Made by a program: the position numbers and the translations under genes
Part shown: positions 9,257 to 16,905 of the stretch, one piece after another
How positions within the stretch are numbered: position 1 is the stretch's first letter
How the letters are laid out: each line of letters opens with the position of its first letter
The notes under the pieces: generated by a model
What the model saw: the letters and a program-made list of their open reading frames with translations, nothing else
Told to the model about the DNA's origin: nothing
The model's database searches: none
Origin: Dyella sp. OK004
Lineage (GTDB): Bacteria > Pseudomonadota > Gammaproteobacteria > Xanthomonadales > Rhodanobacteraceae
Reading direction: 5' to 3'
Assembly: GCF_900114495.1 (NCBI RefSeq)
Contig: NZ_FOZI01000007.1
Span: forward strand, 57,830-121,829
Length of the DNA stretch: 64,000 nucleotides

Positions 9257-9614
9257 ATCGCCTCCGCCCGAAGATGAGGAAGCGGTCAACGCCCTACCGG
9301 CTGCGCTCACCGCCCACCTTTAGTCCGCCCCTGACATGTTGCTTTGCAACATGCATGCCATTCACGGGAACCCGCGCAGGCCGCGAAATACAAGGAAAGT
9401 CGGCTGGCAAAGCCGTTTCTCGTGCACCAAAGGCAGTGCATGCCGGAGGAATTTGCACCATTGCAGTGCATCATTCCGGCGTAGATCAGATTGACGGATG
9501 GCGATGCATGGACAGATCGCCAAAAAATATATCCACGCGGGATTGCGGAGCCGCCGCCTCGATGAGCACACGCGTGTCGTCCGCCCTTGCCCGGTCGCGA
9601 GCAATCAATACGAG
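9257..9614. promoter_or_regulatory. Divergent intergenic region with palindrome, nitrate operon / MarR gene
   Basis: About 358 bp without a convincing gene. It must hold the promoter of the nitrate operon (minus) and of the MarR gene (plus). A clear inverted repeat, catgttgc-ttt-gcaacatg, lies at 9335-9353, about 80 bp upstream of the transporter start, and could be an operator. I looked for a sigma-54 -24/-12 element (TGGCAC-N5-TTGCA) on the minus strand and found no good match. Which regulator binds here is unknown. Confidence 0.45.
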
Positions 9615-10061
9615 ATGCGCGCCACAAAAAAACCGCGTCGTACACTTGAGCTTGAACTTGGCGAGCAGCTCAACATCTTGCTCACCGCGGCCCATGCGCT
9701 CGCCAATCAGGCGGCCGCGTGCTTCGATGACGGTTTACAGCCGGCGGCGTTTCACATCGCACGCTGGCTGCATGCGCACGGCGCCGCAACGTCAAGCACC
9801 ATCGCCGCCCATGTAGCCATGGACCGAAGCGCAACTAGCCGTTTGTTGGGGCAACTTCAAAAGCTCGGTTTTGTTGCACGCGCATCCGATGACAAAGACC
9901 GGCGCGGCGCGATTTTTTCGCTCACCCGTGAGGGACGTGCACGCCTCAATCTCGCACCCGAACAGCGCGGCCTCGCCTTTTACAAGCGCACCGGCCCCTG
10001 GAGTGACGACGAACTGCGACGTTTCACAGCCATGATCCGCCGCTTCAATACGGTTGAATGA
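9615..10061 (+). CDS. MarR-family transcriptional regulator
   Basis: 148 aa from the ATG at 9615 (MRATKKPRR). A winged-helix core fills about residues 30-125: a recognition segment like MDRSATSRLLGQLQKLGFVAR followed by the wing DDKDRRGAIFSLTREGR. MarR proteins bind palindromic promoter DNA as dimers and usually release it with a small ligand. The frame is open further upstream to 9498, but that part looks non-coding. The gene lies between the nitrate operon and an MFS exporter/monooxygenase pair; control of the latter (palindrome at 10108-10123) is the more usual MarR arrangement, but this is inference. Confidence 0.85.
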   Translation: MRATKKPRRTLELELGEQLNILLTAAHALANQAAACFDDGLQPAAFHIARWLHAHGAATSSTIAAHVAMDRSATSRLLGQLQKLGFVARASDDKDRRGAIFSLTREGRARLNLAPEQRGLAFYKRTGPWSDDELRRFTAMIRRFNTVE

Positions 10062-10107
10062 AATCGTCGCCGCATCACGGCACAGATCGTTGCCGCCTGC
10101 CGCATAA

Positions 10108-10123
10108 ATACTCGTTTGAGTAT
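10108..10123. promoter_or_regulatory. Palindrome atactc-gttt-gagtat upstream of MFS gene
   Basis: Perfect 6-bp inverted arms around a 4-bp centre, in the 161-bp gap between the MarR gene and the MFS exporter gene. Its place about 100 bp before the MFS start suits an operator for an HTH regulator, possibly the neighbouring MarR protein. There is no direct evidence for the binder. Confidence 0.4.
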
Positions 10124-10222
10124 GGAGCCACCTTGGAGCACCCCCTAGATTGAAGCGCCGGCAATCATGCAAACGCGCGATGGCGAGTGATGCCGCTACC
10201 TTTCTCCACCGGGAGCTTCGCT

Positions 10223-11416
10223 GTGTCTGGTAACGACGTGTCGTCGCATCTGTCGAAGACCACCCTCTTCGCCATGGCCCTGGCGGCAGGACTCGCTGTT
10301 GCCAACATCTATTACAACCAGCCGATGCTCGGTGTCATGAGCAGCAGTCTGGGCGATCCGCGCGTCAGCGACTGGATCCCTACCCTGACTCAACTGGGTT
10401 ATGCCGCCGGTCTGCTGTTTCTGCTGCCATTGGGCGACATGCTGGAGCGGCGACGCCTGATCGTTGTGCAGTTTCTGATCCTGGCCGCGGCATTGATGCT
10501 TGCAGCGATAGCCCCGGGCCTGGCCGCGCTGGCTATCGCCTCGGTCATGGTTGGCGCCGCCGCCACGGTCGCTCAGCAGATCGTGCCGTTCGCGGCCATT
10601 CTTGCCGCGCCCGAGAAGCGCGGCGCGGCTATTGGCAGCGTGATGAGCGGCCTGCTTACAGGGATTCTGCTCAGCCGCACCCTGGCGGGAGTGATTTCCA
10701 GCGTGGCCGGCTGGCGTGCGATGTTCTGGCTGGCCGTGCCGGTGGCGGCGATGGGCGCGATATTGATGGCGCGTACGCTACCCGCTCATCATCCGCGTCA
10801 GCCCATTCAATACAAAACGCTGTTGGCCTCCCTGGGCAAGCTGTGGCGTGGCGAACCGGTGCTGCGTCGCGCGGCGGCGACTCAGGCGCTGCTGTTCGCC
10901 TCGTTCTCGGCGTTCTGGACCACGCTGGCGCTTCGTCTTGCCGAGCCGCCGCTCAACCTCGGCGCGGCCACGGCGGGATTGTTCGGCATCGTAGGCGCGG
11001 TCGGTGTCGCCATGGCACCGGTCGCAGGACGAATCGCGGATCGCAAAGGCCCTGCACCTGTGATTGCGCTCGGCGCAGCCGCAACCATTCTGGCCTGGGT
11101 GATCTTCGGTCTGTGGTCGAGCCTGTGGGGTTTGGTTGTCGGCGTCATCGTGCTCGACTTCGGCGTACAGATAGCGCTGGTCTCTAATCAGCACCTCATC
11201 TACGGCCTGCATCCGGAATACAAAAGCCGCCTCAATACCCTGTTCATGACCACCATGTTTGTCGGCGGCGCGCTCGGCTCTCTGGCGGCGGCATCGGCCT
11301 GGCACCGCTATGGATGGATGGGCGTCTCGATACTCGGCGGCGTGTTGCCGATCGGTGCGCTGGCGATGAGCCTGATGCATTGGCGTCCCGGCCGTGTGGC
11401 TCGTATTTCACCATGA
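10223..11416 (+). CDS. MFS transporter (drug/metabolite efflux type)
   Basis: 397 aa from a GTG at 10223 that has GGGAG seven bases upstream; an in-frame ATG at 10190 is the alternative. About 12 transmembrane segments, opening with LFAMALAAGLAVANIYYNQP, a start typical of a common proteobacterial DHA1-like family. The loop-2/3 motif A is seen as LPLGDMLERRRLI. Probably an inner-membrane proton-driven exporter; substrate unknown. It is followed after 13 bp by an FAD monooxygenase, so the two may act on the same compound. Confidence 0.87.
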   Translation: MSGNDVSSHLSKTTLFAMALAAGLAVANIYYNQPMLGVMSSSLGDPRVSDWIPTLTQLGYAAGLLFLLPLGDMLERRRLIVVQFLILAAALMLAAIAPGLAALAIASVMVGAAATVAQQIVPFAAILAAPEKRGAAIGSVMSGLLTGILLSRTLAGVISSVAGWRAMFWLAVPVAAMGAILMARTLPAHHPRQPIQYKTLLASLGKLWRGEPVLRRAAATQALLFASFSAFWTTLALRLAEPPLNLGAATAGLFGIVGAVGVAMAPVAGRIADRKGPAPVIALGAAATILAWVIFGLWSSLWGLVVGVIVLDFGVQIALVSNQHLIYGLHPEYKSRLNTLFMTTMFVGGALGSLAAASAWHRYGWMGVSILGGVLPIGALAMSLMHWRPGRVARISP

Positions 11417-11429
11417 GCCGGAAATCATC

Positions 11430-12563
11430 ATGAGTCTTCGCATCGGTATCGCCGGGGGTTCGGTGGGTGGCCTGTTTGCCGCGGTCCTGCTGGCCCGGCA
11501 AGGACATCAAGTAACCGTGATGGAACGTGCCCGGCACGGTCTTGCGCGGCGCGGCGCCGGCCTTGTGGTGCAGGAACAGGTTGAGCGCATTCTTCGCATG
11601 GTCGGGCTTCCCCGCGTGGCGGAAACCGGCGTCTGGGCGAACGAACGCATCGTGCTGGATTTGCGTGGCCATGTGGCGACGCGCGAACGCCGCCCGCAGA
11701 TGCAGATGTCCTGGGATCTGCTCTACGACGGTTTCCGGCAACTGCTACCGGACTCTCTTTATCTGACTGGCGCTACGGTCAACGACATCGAGCCATCCGA
11801 TCGGCACGTCAACGTCACGCTGGCCGATGGCCGCCGCTTCGAGTTCGATCTGCTGATTGGCGCGGATGGCCAGGGCTCGATCGTGCGCAGCATCGTGAAT
11901 GGCGAAGCCGCGAAAATTATTCGGCCCGACTATGTCGGTTACGCGGCATGGCGCGGCCTGGTGGCCGAGAACGCCATGCCACGACAGGCGGCGGATCTAC
12001 TCTTCGAGCGCTTCGCCTTTCACTTCGCCGAAGGGGAGCAGGCTCTCGGCTATCTGGTGCCCGGCCCCGATGGGCAGACTGCGATGGGCGAGCGCCGCTA
12101 CAACTGGGTGTGGTATCGCCAGTTGCCGGCCGAACAACTACGCGAACTGCTCAGCGATGCGCAGCGTACCGGTGCGCTTTCCCTCGGCCCCGGCGAGTTG
12201 CCGCCCGCGGTGAGCGAAGCGCTGGTTGCCGATGCGCAAACACAACTTCCGCCTCCATTCGCCGCTGCGGTGGCCGCGGAGGCGCAACCGTTCGTGCAGC
12301 CGATCTACGACTATGAAAGTCCACGCATGGTGAACCGTCGCGTCGTGTTGCTCGGCGACGCTGCCTTTGTGGCGCGTCCCCATACCGCGATGGGCGTAGC
12401 GAAGGCGGCGGGCGATGCGATGGCACTGGCTAACGCACTGGTCGGTCGGCCGCTGGACGAAGCGCTGGCCGCTTACGAACAGGCGCGCCTTTCCCAAGGC
12501 CGCGCCATAGTCGACTACGGGCGCAGGCTGGGGCAGTCGCTGTCCATGCCGGTCACGCCCTGA
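11430..12563 (+). CDS. FAD-dependent monooxygenase (UbiH / aromatic hydroxylase type)
   Basis: 377 aa. Class A flavin monooxygenase features: N-terminal GIAGGSVGGLFAAVLLARQG dinucleotide-binding fold, the DG motif as LLIGADGQGSIVRS near residue 150 and the C-terminal FAD motif VVLLGDAAFVARPHTAMG near residue 305. Such enzymes hydroxylate aromatic or heteroaromatic rings with NAD(P)H and O2. The ATG at 11430 begins 13 bp after the MFS gene stop. The substrate cannot be read from sequence; a role in modifying or detoxifying the exported compound is inference. Confidence 0.87.
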   Translation: MSLRIGIAGGSVGGLFAAVLLARQGHQVTVMERARHGLARRGAGLVVQEQVERILRMVGLPRVAETGVWANERIVLDLRGHVATRERRPQMQMSWDLLYDGFRQLLPDSLYLTGATVNDIEPSDRHVNVTLADGRRFEFDLLIGADGQGSIVRSIVNGEAAKIIRPDYVGYAAWRGLVAENAMPRQAADLLFERFAFHFAEGEQALGYLVPGPDGQTAMGERRYNWVWYRQLPAEQLRELLSDAQRTGALSLGPGELPPAVSEALVADAQTQLPPPFAAAVAAEAQPFVQPIYDYESPRMVNRRVVLLGDAAFVARPHTAMGVAKAAGDAMALANALVGRPLDEALAAYEQARLSQGRAIVDYGRRLGQSLSMPVTP

Positions 12564-12596
12564 TCCGTAGCCACCATGGCGATGGCAGCCATGGAC

Positions 12597-13220
12597 TCAG
12601 CTCGGATGAATCATGTCGCGGGCATAGGCAAGCCCGATGCCATAGCCACCGGCATGGGCTTCGACAATGGCTCGTGCGCCATCGTAGGTATCGTGTCGCG
12701 TCCAGTCTCGCTGAAGCTCGAGCAGCAGCTGGATCCAGGAGGTCATCTTCGCGCCCAAGGACTCCATCCGTCGCAACGCCAAGTCGTGGCTGGCAGGCGT
12801 CAGACCACCACATGCATCGCCAACGACAAAAACCTCGTAGCCCTCCGCCAGCGCCGAGATGACCGGAAAGGACACGCAAGCTTCCGTAAGCAGGCCTGAG
12901 ACGATCAGCCGCTTGCGTCCGGTTGCCTGGATGGCTTCTCTCGCGGCAGTGTCTTCCCACACATTCATGTTGCGCCGCTCGATCGCCGCGACATCCGGAA
13001 TAGCGGCCTGAATGCCTGGCATCAACGGCCCGCTATACACCTTCGACGCCGACGTCGACGCGACGATCGGCAAGCCAAAGACTTTGGCGGTCTTGGCCAG
13101 GGCAATCACGTTGTTGAGCAACGACTGACGATCGATCGAGCCAACACCGAACGCAAGGCCCGCCTGTTGATCGACAAGCAAGAGCACGCATTCGGATGGT
13201 GTCAGCAAAGGTGTAGTCAT
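12597..13220 (-). CDS. Isochorismatase-family cysteine hydrolase (YcaC-like)
   Basis: 207 aa. The isochorismatase-like alpha/beta hydrolase fold is visible: catalytic Asp region VLLLVDQQAGLAFGVGS, a Lys/Arg before the nucleophile, and LIVSGLLTEACVSFPV with the catalytic Cys near residue 115. It most resembles the YcaC subgroup, whose substrate is uncertain. The ATG at 13220 is preceded by AAGGA; a longer frame to 13268 is not supported. It sits downstream of, and in the same direction as, the DksA-like gene with a 69-bp gap. Confidence 0.87.
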   Translation of the reverse strand: MTTPLLTPSECVLLLVDQQAGLAFGVGSIDRQSLLNNVIALAKTAKVFGLPIVASTSASKVYSGPLMPGIQAAIPDVAAIERRNMNVWEDTAAREAIQATGRKRLIVSGLLTEACVSFPVISALAEGYEVFVVGDACGGLTPASHDLALRRMESLGAKMTSWIQLLLELQRDWTRHDTYDGARAIVEAHAGGYGIGLAYARDMIHPS

Positions 13221-13289
13221 GGTTTCAATCCTTTTTCGATCGCGGGTAAAGCGAACTGCGTCGGACACCGGAGCCCATCGGCTATCGGT

Positions 13290-13673
13290 CTATATCGGCC
13301 GGGCCGATGCTTCAGCGATGGCGGTAACGGCCTCGGGGACGGCCATGAGCCTCTCCTTTCCGATCGGCTTTCCACTGATGTCCGACAAGCCGTACGTGCC
13401 CTGCTCGATCTTCTCCAGGGCGCGCCGGATGTCCGCCATACGTCGGATCGTGTACTGAACCGTCGCCTCGTCGTTTTCATTGATGGCCGAGGTCTCTGCG
13501 CTATCGCCGCTGTCGCGCACTTCATCGACGGATTCGTACTGGGCTATCTGCTCGTCGCTTCCCGCGTAGTCGCCGCTGCCGATCAACTGCTCGAGCAACG
13601 CTTCAAGACGCTTTCGCTGCGCCTCGATGAAAACGGGATCGAGACCACTGTCGGATGGATGTTTGTTGGTCAT
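13290..13673 (-). CDS. TraR/DksA-family protein lacking all zinc-finger cysteines
   Basis: 127 aa; AGAAGG lies seven bases before the ATG at 13673. DksA-type layout: N-terminal coiled-coil helix (about 13-50), an acidic tip DSGDSAE (Asp54, Asp57) matching the DxxDxA tip of DksA, a second helix (70-92), then the zinc-finger region. In the finger the framework YG..(S)..(S)G.PI...RL.A.PEA is kept, but the four Cys positions are Ser97, Ser100, Ala118 and Glu121. DksA relatives bind the RNA polymerase secondary channel; Cys-poor relatives exist, but complete loss with framework retained is notable. The function here is unknown. Confidence 0.8.
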   Translation of the reverse strand: MTNKHPSDSGLDPVFIEAQRKRLEALLEQLIGSGDYAGSDEQIAQYESVDEVRDSGDSAETSAINENDEATVQYTIRRMADIRRALEKIEQGTYGLSDISGKPIGKERLMAVPEAVTAIAEASARPI

Positions 13674-13858
13674 GACGTTGCCTTCTGATGGAGGATGCCG
13701 CGCGTCGCTGACGCCGGCGGGTTCCCGCCATTCCCAGCCAGCCATGCCCGCTTGCTTGAGTCATGCGCGCACCGGCCAGCTTAAGGAGCCTCGCCCTCTC
13801 CTCCTATACCCAAAGCGGTATCTTCGACAGCCGCTGACAGCGGCATGGCGGATTCAGG

Positions 13859-15466
13859 TCAAGGCACGGGCCGCACCTGCCGACCGCCCACGTAGTGGTG
13901 CACCGCCGGCACCTGCCCTTCGCTCATCAGCGCCGCAATGACCAACTGCAGGCGTTGGTCGTCGTGCGACACACGCTCGTGCTGGCGCAGGTGCTCCAAC
14001 CAGGAGGGCACGACAAAACTCTCGATGAAGTCTTCCGATTGCTCGATGTTCTGGAAAATGCCCCAGAAGATGGCGCCATCGCGACGACGGGTCCGACCCA
14101 GCTCATGCAGCGCCTTCAGAAATTCGGCGCGGCACTCGGGGCGAACCGAATAAGCGACCGTGATCAAGACAGGACCGCGATCCTGCGCTATCTCTTCCGA
14201 AGGAATGGGCAGCGGCCAATGCGCCGACGGCACGAGGTCGCCCGGAGTTTTTCCCTTCAAGCTGACGCGTACGGTGGCGATGGATGAGAGCGCGAGACCG
14301 AGCGCCGCCGCGACAAGCGCGAAGGGAATGCCATGATGGGATGCAACCCAGCCCCATCCTGCGCTACCGGCCACCAGGCCGGCAGAGAACGCGGTGATGT
14401 ATATCGAAAGCGCGCGAGCGCGCACCCAGGCTGGCACCGTGGTCTGTGCCGACACCTGCAAGGCGGACAGCACGGTGATCCAGCACGCGCCGATGACCAG
14501 CATCGCCGCACACGCGAATAACGGGTTGCGCAGGTAGGCCATCGACACCATCGTGAGCGCGTAAAGCACACTCGCGGCCAGCACCTGCCGCTCAGGGCCG
14601 AACCATCGCCGCCATATCGGCAGCAGGAGCCCGCCAACGATGGCGCCAAGACCGGCCGCTCCGAGAATCACGCCGTAAAGCGCCGGCCCCGCCTTCAGCT
14701 CACCGCGCACGTAAAACGGCAACAGAGACCAAGTCGCTGTCGCAAACAGAAAAAACAGCACGGCCCGGAGCAATACGCCACGGAAATCCGCTGAGTTGAC
14801 TACGTAGCGAACGCCCGCGCGCAAGGCGCCCACGAACTGCTCCGCGGGAAGATCCGATCGCACGGGTTCACGCTTCCACCACAGCAGCACACCAATCACC
14901 GCCAGAAAGGACAGCGCATTCAGCGCATAGGCAAACGCGGGACCGAGGCTGAGCAGGATGAGCCCTCCGATCGCCGGGCCGATCGCGCGCGACGCATTGA
15001 ATCCGATCGAGGTCATCGCCACAGCAGCAGGCAACTGCGCAGGGGGCACGATCTCCGGAGTCGTCGACGACATCGCCGGCATGCTCATGGCGGAACCGAT
15101 GCCCAGGCCGAGCGTGAGCAGCAACAGCCATTCCGGAGTAAGCAGATGTAGCCAAGTGGTAACCGAAAGCACCGTGGCGACGATCAGCATCCACGATTGC
15201 GTGACGATCAGATAACGGCGCCGGTCCACGATATCCGCCAACGCCCCCGCCACCAGCGCCAGCACGAGAATCGGCAGCGAGCCAGCAGTCTGTACCAGCG
15301 ACACCAGCAACGGTGACGCGGACAACGACGTCATCATCCAGCCCGAGGTAGTGTCGTTGATCCAGGTGCCGATATTGGAGGCCAGCATGGCCAGCCACAG
15401 CCAGCGAAAAATGGCCGACTTGAACGGCGCCCAGGTCGATCCGGTTTCGGTATCGCGGTTACTCAT
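13859..15466 (-). CDS. MFS exporter (MFS_3 / EntS-like) with C-terminal soluble domain
   Basis: 535 aa. The N-terminal 400 residues are an MFS permease (FRWLWLAMLASNIGTWINDT...; loop motif LADIVDRRRYL) of the group that includes the enterobactin exporter EntS. Residues of about 420-530 are soluble and begin VLITVAYSVRPECRAEFLKA, resembling antibiotic-biosynthesis-monooxygenase-like ferredoxin folds; this two-part architecture is common in the family. GAGG precedes the ATG. It is last gene of an apparent operon with the MerA-like and cNMP-reductase genes (gaps of 25 and 37 bp). Substrate unknown. Confidence 0.88.
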   Translation of the reverse strand: MSNRDTETGSTWAPFKSAIFRWLWLAMLASNIGTWINDTTSGWMMTSLSASPLLVSLVQTAGSLPILVLALVAGALADIVDRRRYLIVTQSWMLIVATVLSVTTWLHLLTPEWLLLLTLGLGIGSAMSMPAMSSTTPEIVPPAQLPAAVAMTSIGFNASRAIGPAIGGLILLSLGPAFAYALNALSFLAVIGVLLWWKREPVRSDLPAEQFVGALRAGVRYVVNSADFRGVLLRAVLFFLFATATWSLLPFYVRGELKAGPALYGVILGAAGLGAIVGGLLLPIWRRWFGPERQVLAASVLYALTMVSMAYLRNPLFACAAMLVIGACWITVLSALQVSAQTTVPAWVRARALSIYITAFSAGLVAGSAGWGWVASHHGIPFALVAAALGLALSSIATVRVSLKGKTPGDLVPSAHWPLPIPSEEIAQDRGPVLITVAYSVRPECRAEFLKALHELGRTRRRDGAIFWGIFQNIEQSEDFIESFVVPSWLEHLRQHERVSHDDQRLQLVIAALMSEGQVPAVHHYVGGRQVRPVP

Positions 15467-15491
15467 CGCGCCTCGACATTCCTGACGGGCA

Positions 15492-16868
15492 TCAGACGGC
15501 CCGGAGACTTTGCAGTGTCGTGGGCAACAACTCGGCCACGGTCGGATGGATGTGCACGGCCTGGGATACCGCGGTATAGGGTGCCTTGGCGTACATCGTG
15601 TCTAGCAGGCAATGGATAGCCTCGTCGCCATTCACGCCGAAAATGGCCGCACCAAGTAGCGCTTGCGTGGCGCCGTCAACGATGACCTTCATGAAGCCGG
15701 TCGTCTCGCCCCGCTCGATGGCCCGTCCTACCCGCGACATGGGCCGCACGCCGACTTGCACCTCGCGCCCTGACTGCCGGGCCTCCTGCTCGGTCATGCC
15801 GATCCGCGCCAACGGCGGATCGGTAAACAGACTGTAGGCAAGGATGCGATCGGAAAGGCGCCGCTGTCCCTGCTCCAGAACATCCGCGGCGACGATCTCG
15901 AAATCGTTATAGGACGTATGGGTAAACGCGCCCTTGCCGTTGCAGTCGCCCATGGCCCAGATGCCGGGCACGTTGCTCCGGCAGTGCTCGTCCACCGTGA
16001 TATAGCCGCGCGCGTCGACAGCGATACCCGCCTTGTCCAGACCGAGATCGTCCGTATTGGGTTGGCGTCCCACGGCCATCAGCACATGGGTGCCTAGCGC
16101 TTTCTCGCAGACCGTGTTGCCTTGCGCTTTCACCCGCACCGCGCCGGCCTCGCCTTCCAGCGCAATACATTCGGCGCCCAGATGCACGGTGATGTCTTCG
16201 CTCTGAAGCAGCGCCATCACTGCCATGGAGACATCTTCATCCTCGTGCGGCAGCAGGCGCGGCGAACGTTCGACGATCGTGACCCTGGAACCGAAGCGCC
16301 GGAACATCTGCCCGAACTCCAGGCCGATGTAACTGCCGCCGATGATCATCAGGTGTTCCGGCAACTCGCGCAGCTGCATCATGCTGGTATTGGTCAGGAA
16401 AGGAACGGCGTGAATGCCCGGAAACTCCGGCACCGACGCCCGCCCACCGACATTGATGAAGAACGATTCGGCTTCGATAAGCGAATCGCCAAGCCGCACG
16501 CTCGTCGGAGACTCAAACCGAGCATGCCCCTCCAGCAAAGTCACGTTAGGCATGTTGCGCAGCCAATGATCGACACCGTTTCGCGCCGCACCGGAGATGG
16601 CCTGGGTACGCTCCCACACCCGCTGCATATCGACTTGCGCGTCCTGCGTTTGCCGAACGCCGTATTCGTGTGCACGTCGGGCCATATGCGCCACATAGGC
16701 ACTGGCTACCATGGCCTTGGTAGGTATGCATCCAGTGTTCACGCAGGTGCCGCCCACCAGCTTTCGCTCAATCACGGCCACGCGTTTTCCGGCCTTGCCG
16801 AGCCGTTCGGCGAGTGGCGGCCCCGCTTGCCCGGCACCGATCACTACGGCATCGAAACGCTGGTTCAT
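15492..16868 (-). CDS. MerA-like FAD-containing pyridine nucleotide-disulfide oxidoreductase
   Basis: 458 aa. Class I disulfide oxidoreductase: FAD motif VVIGAGQAGPPLAERLGKAG, redox-active pair Cys42/Cys47 in GGTCVNTGCIPTK, NAD motif GGSYIGLEFGQMFRRFG, and the C-terminal HIHPTVAELLPT with the His/Glu dyad. It lacks the N-terminal heavy-metal domain and the C-terminal vicinal Cys pair of true mercuric reductase, so it should be treated as a MerA/Lpd-like quinone or disulfide reductase of unknown substrate. The ATG at 16868 has GAGGAG upstream; a frame to 16916 is not supported. It lies between a cNMP-thioredoxin-reductase fusion and an MFS exporter. Confidence 0.88.
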   Translation of the reverse strand: MNQRFDAVVIGAGQAGPPLAERLGKAGKRVAVIERKLVGGTCVNTGCIPTKAMVASAYVAHMARRAHEYGVRQTQDAQVDMQRVWERTQAISGAARNGVDHWLRNMPNVTLLEGHARFESPTSVRLGDSLIEAESFFINVGGRASVPEFPGIHAVPFLTNTSMMQLRELPEHLMIIGGSYIGLEFGQMFRRFGSRVTIVERSPRLLPHEDEDVSMAVMALLQSEDITVHLGAECIALEGEAGAVRVKAQGNTVCEKALGTHVLMAVGRQPNTDDLGLDKAGIAVDARGYITVDEHCRSNVPGIWAMGDCNGKGAFTHTSYNDFEIVAADVLEQGQRRLSDRILAYSLFTDPPLARIGMTEQEARQSGREVQVGVRPMSRVGRAIERGETTGFMKVIVDGATQALLGAAIFGVNGDEAIHCLLDTMYAKAPYTAVSQAVHIHPTVAELLPTTLQSLRAV

Positions 16869-16905
16869 GGGATCTCCTCGCATCCAGGCACTAATGGAAT
16901 GGAGA

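Noticed and set aside
9400..9480. Possible sigma-54 promoter for the nitrate operon
   Set aside because: GG and GC elements at the right spacing were not found on the minus strand.
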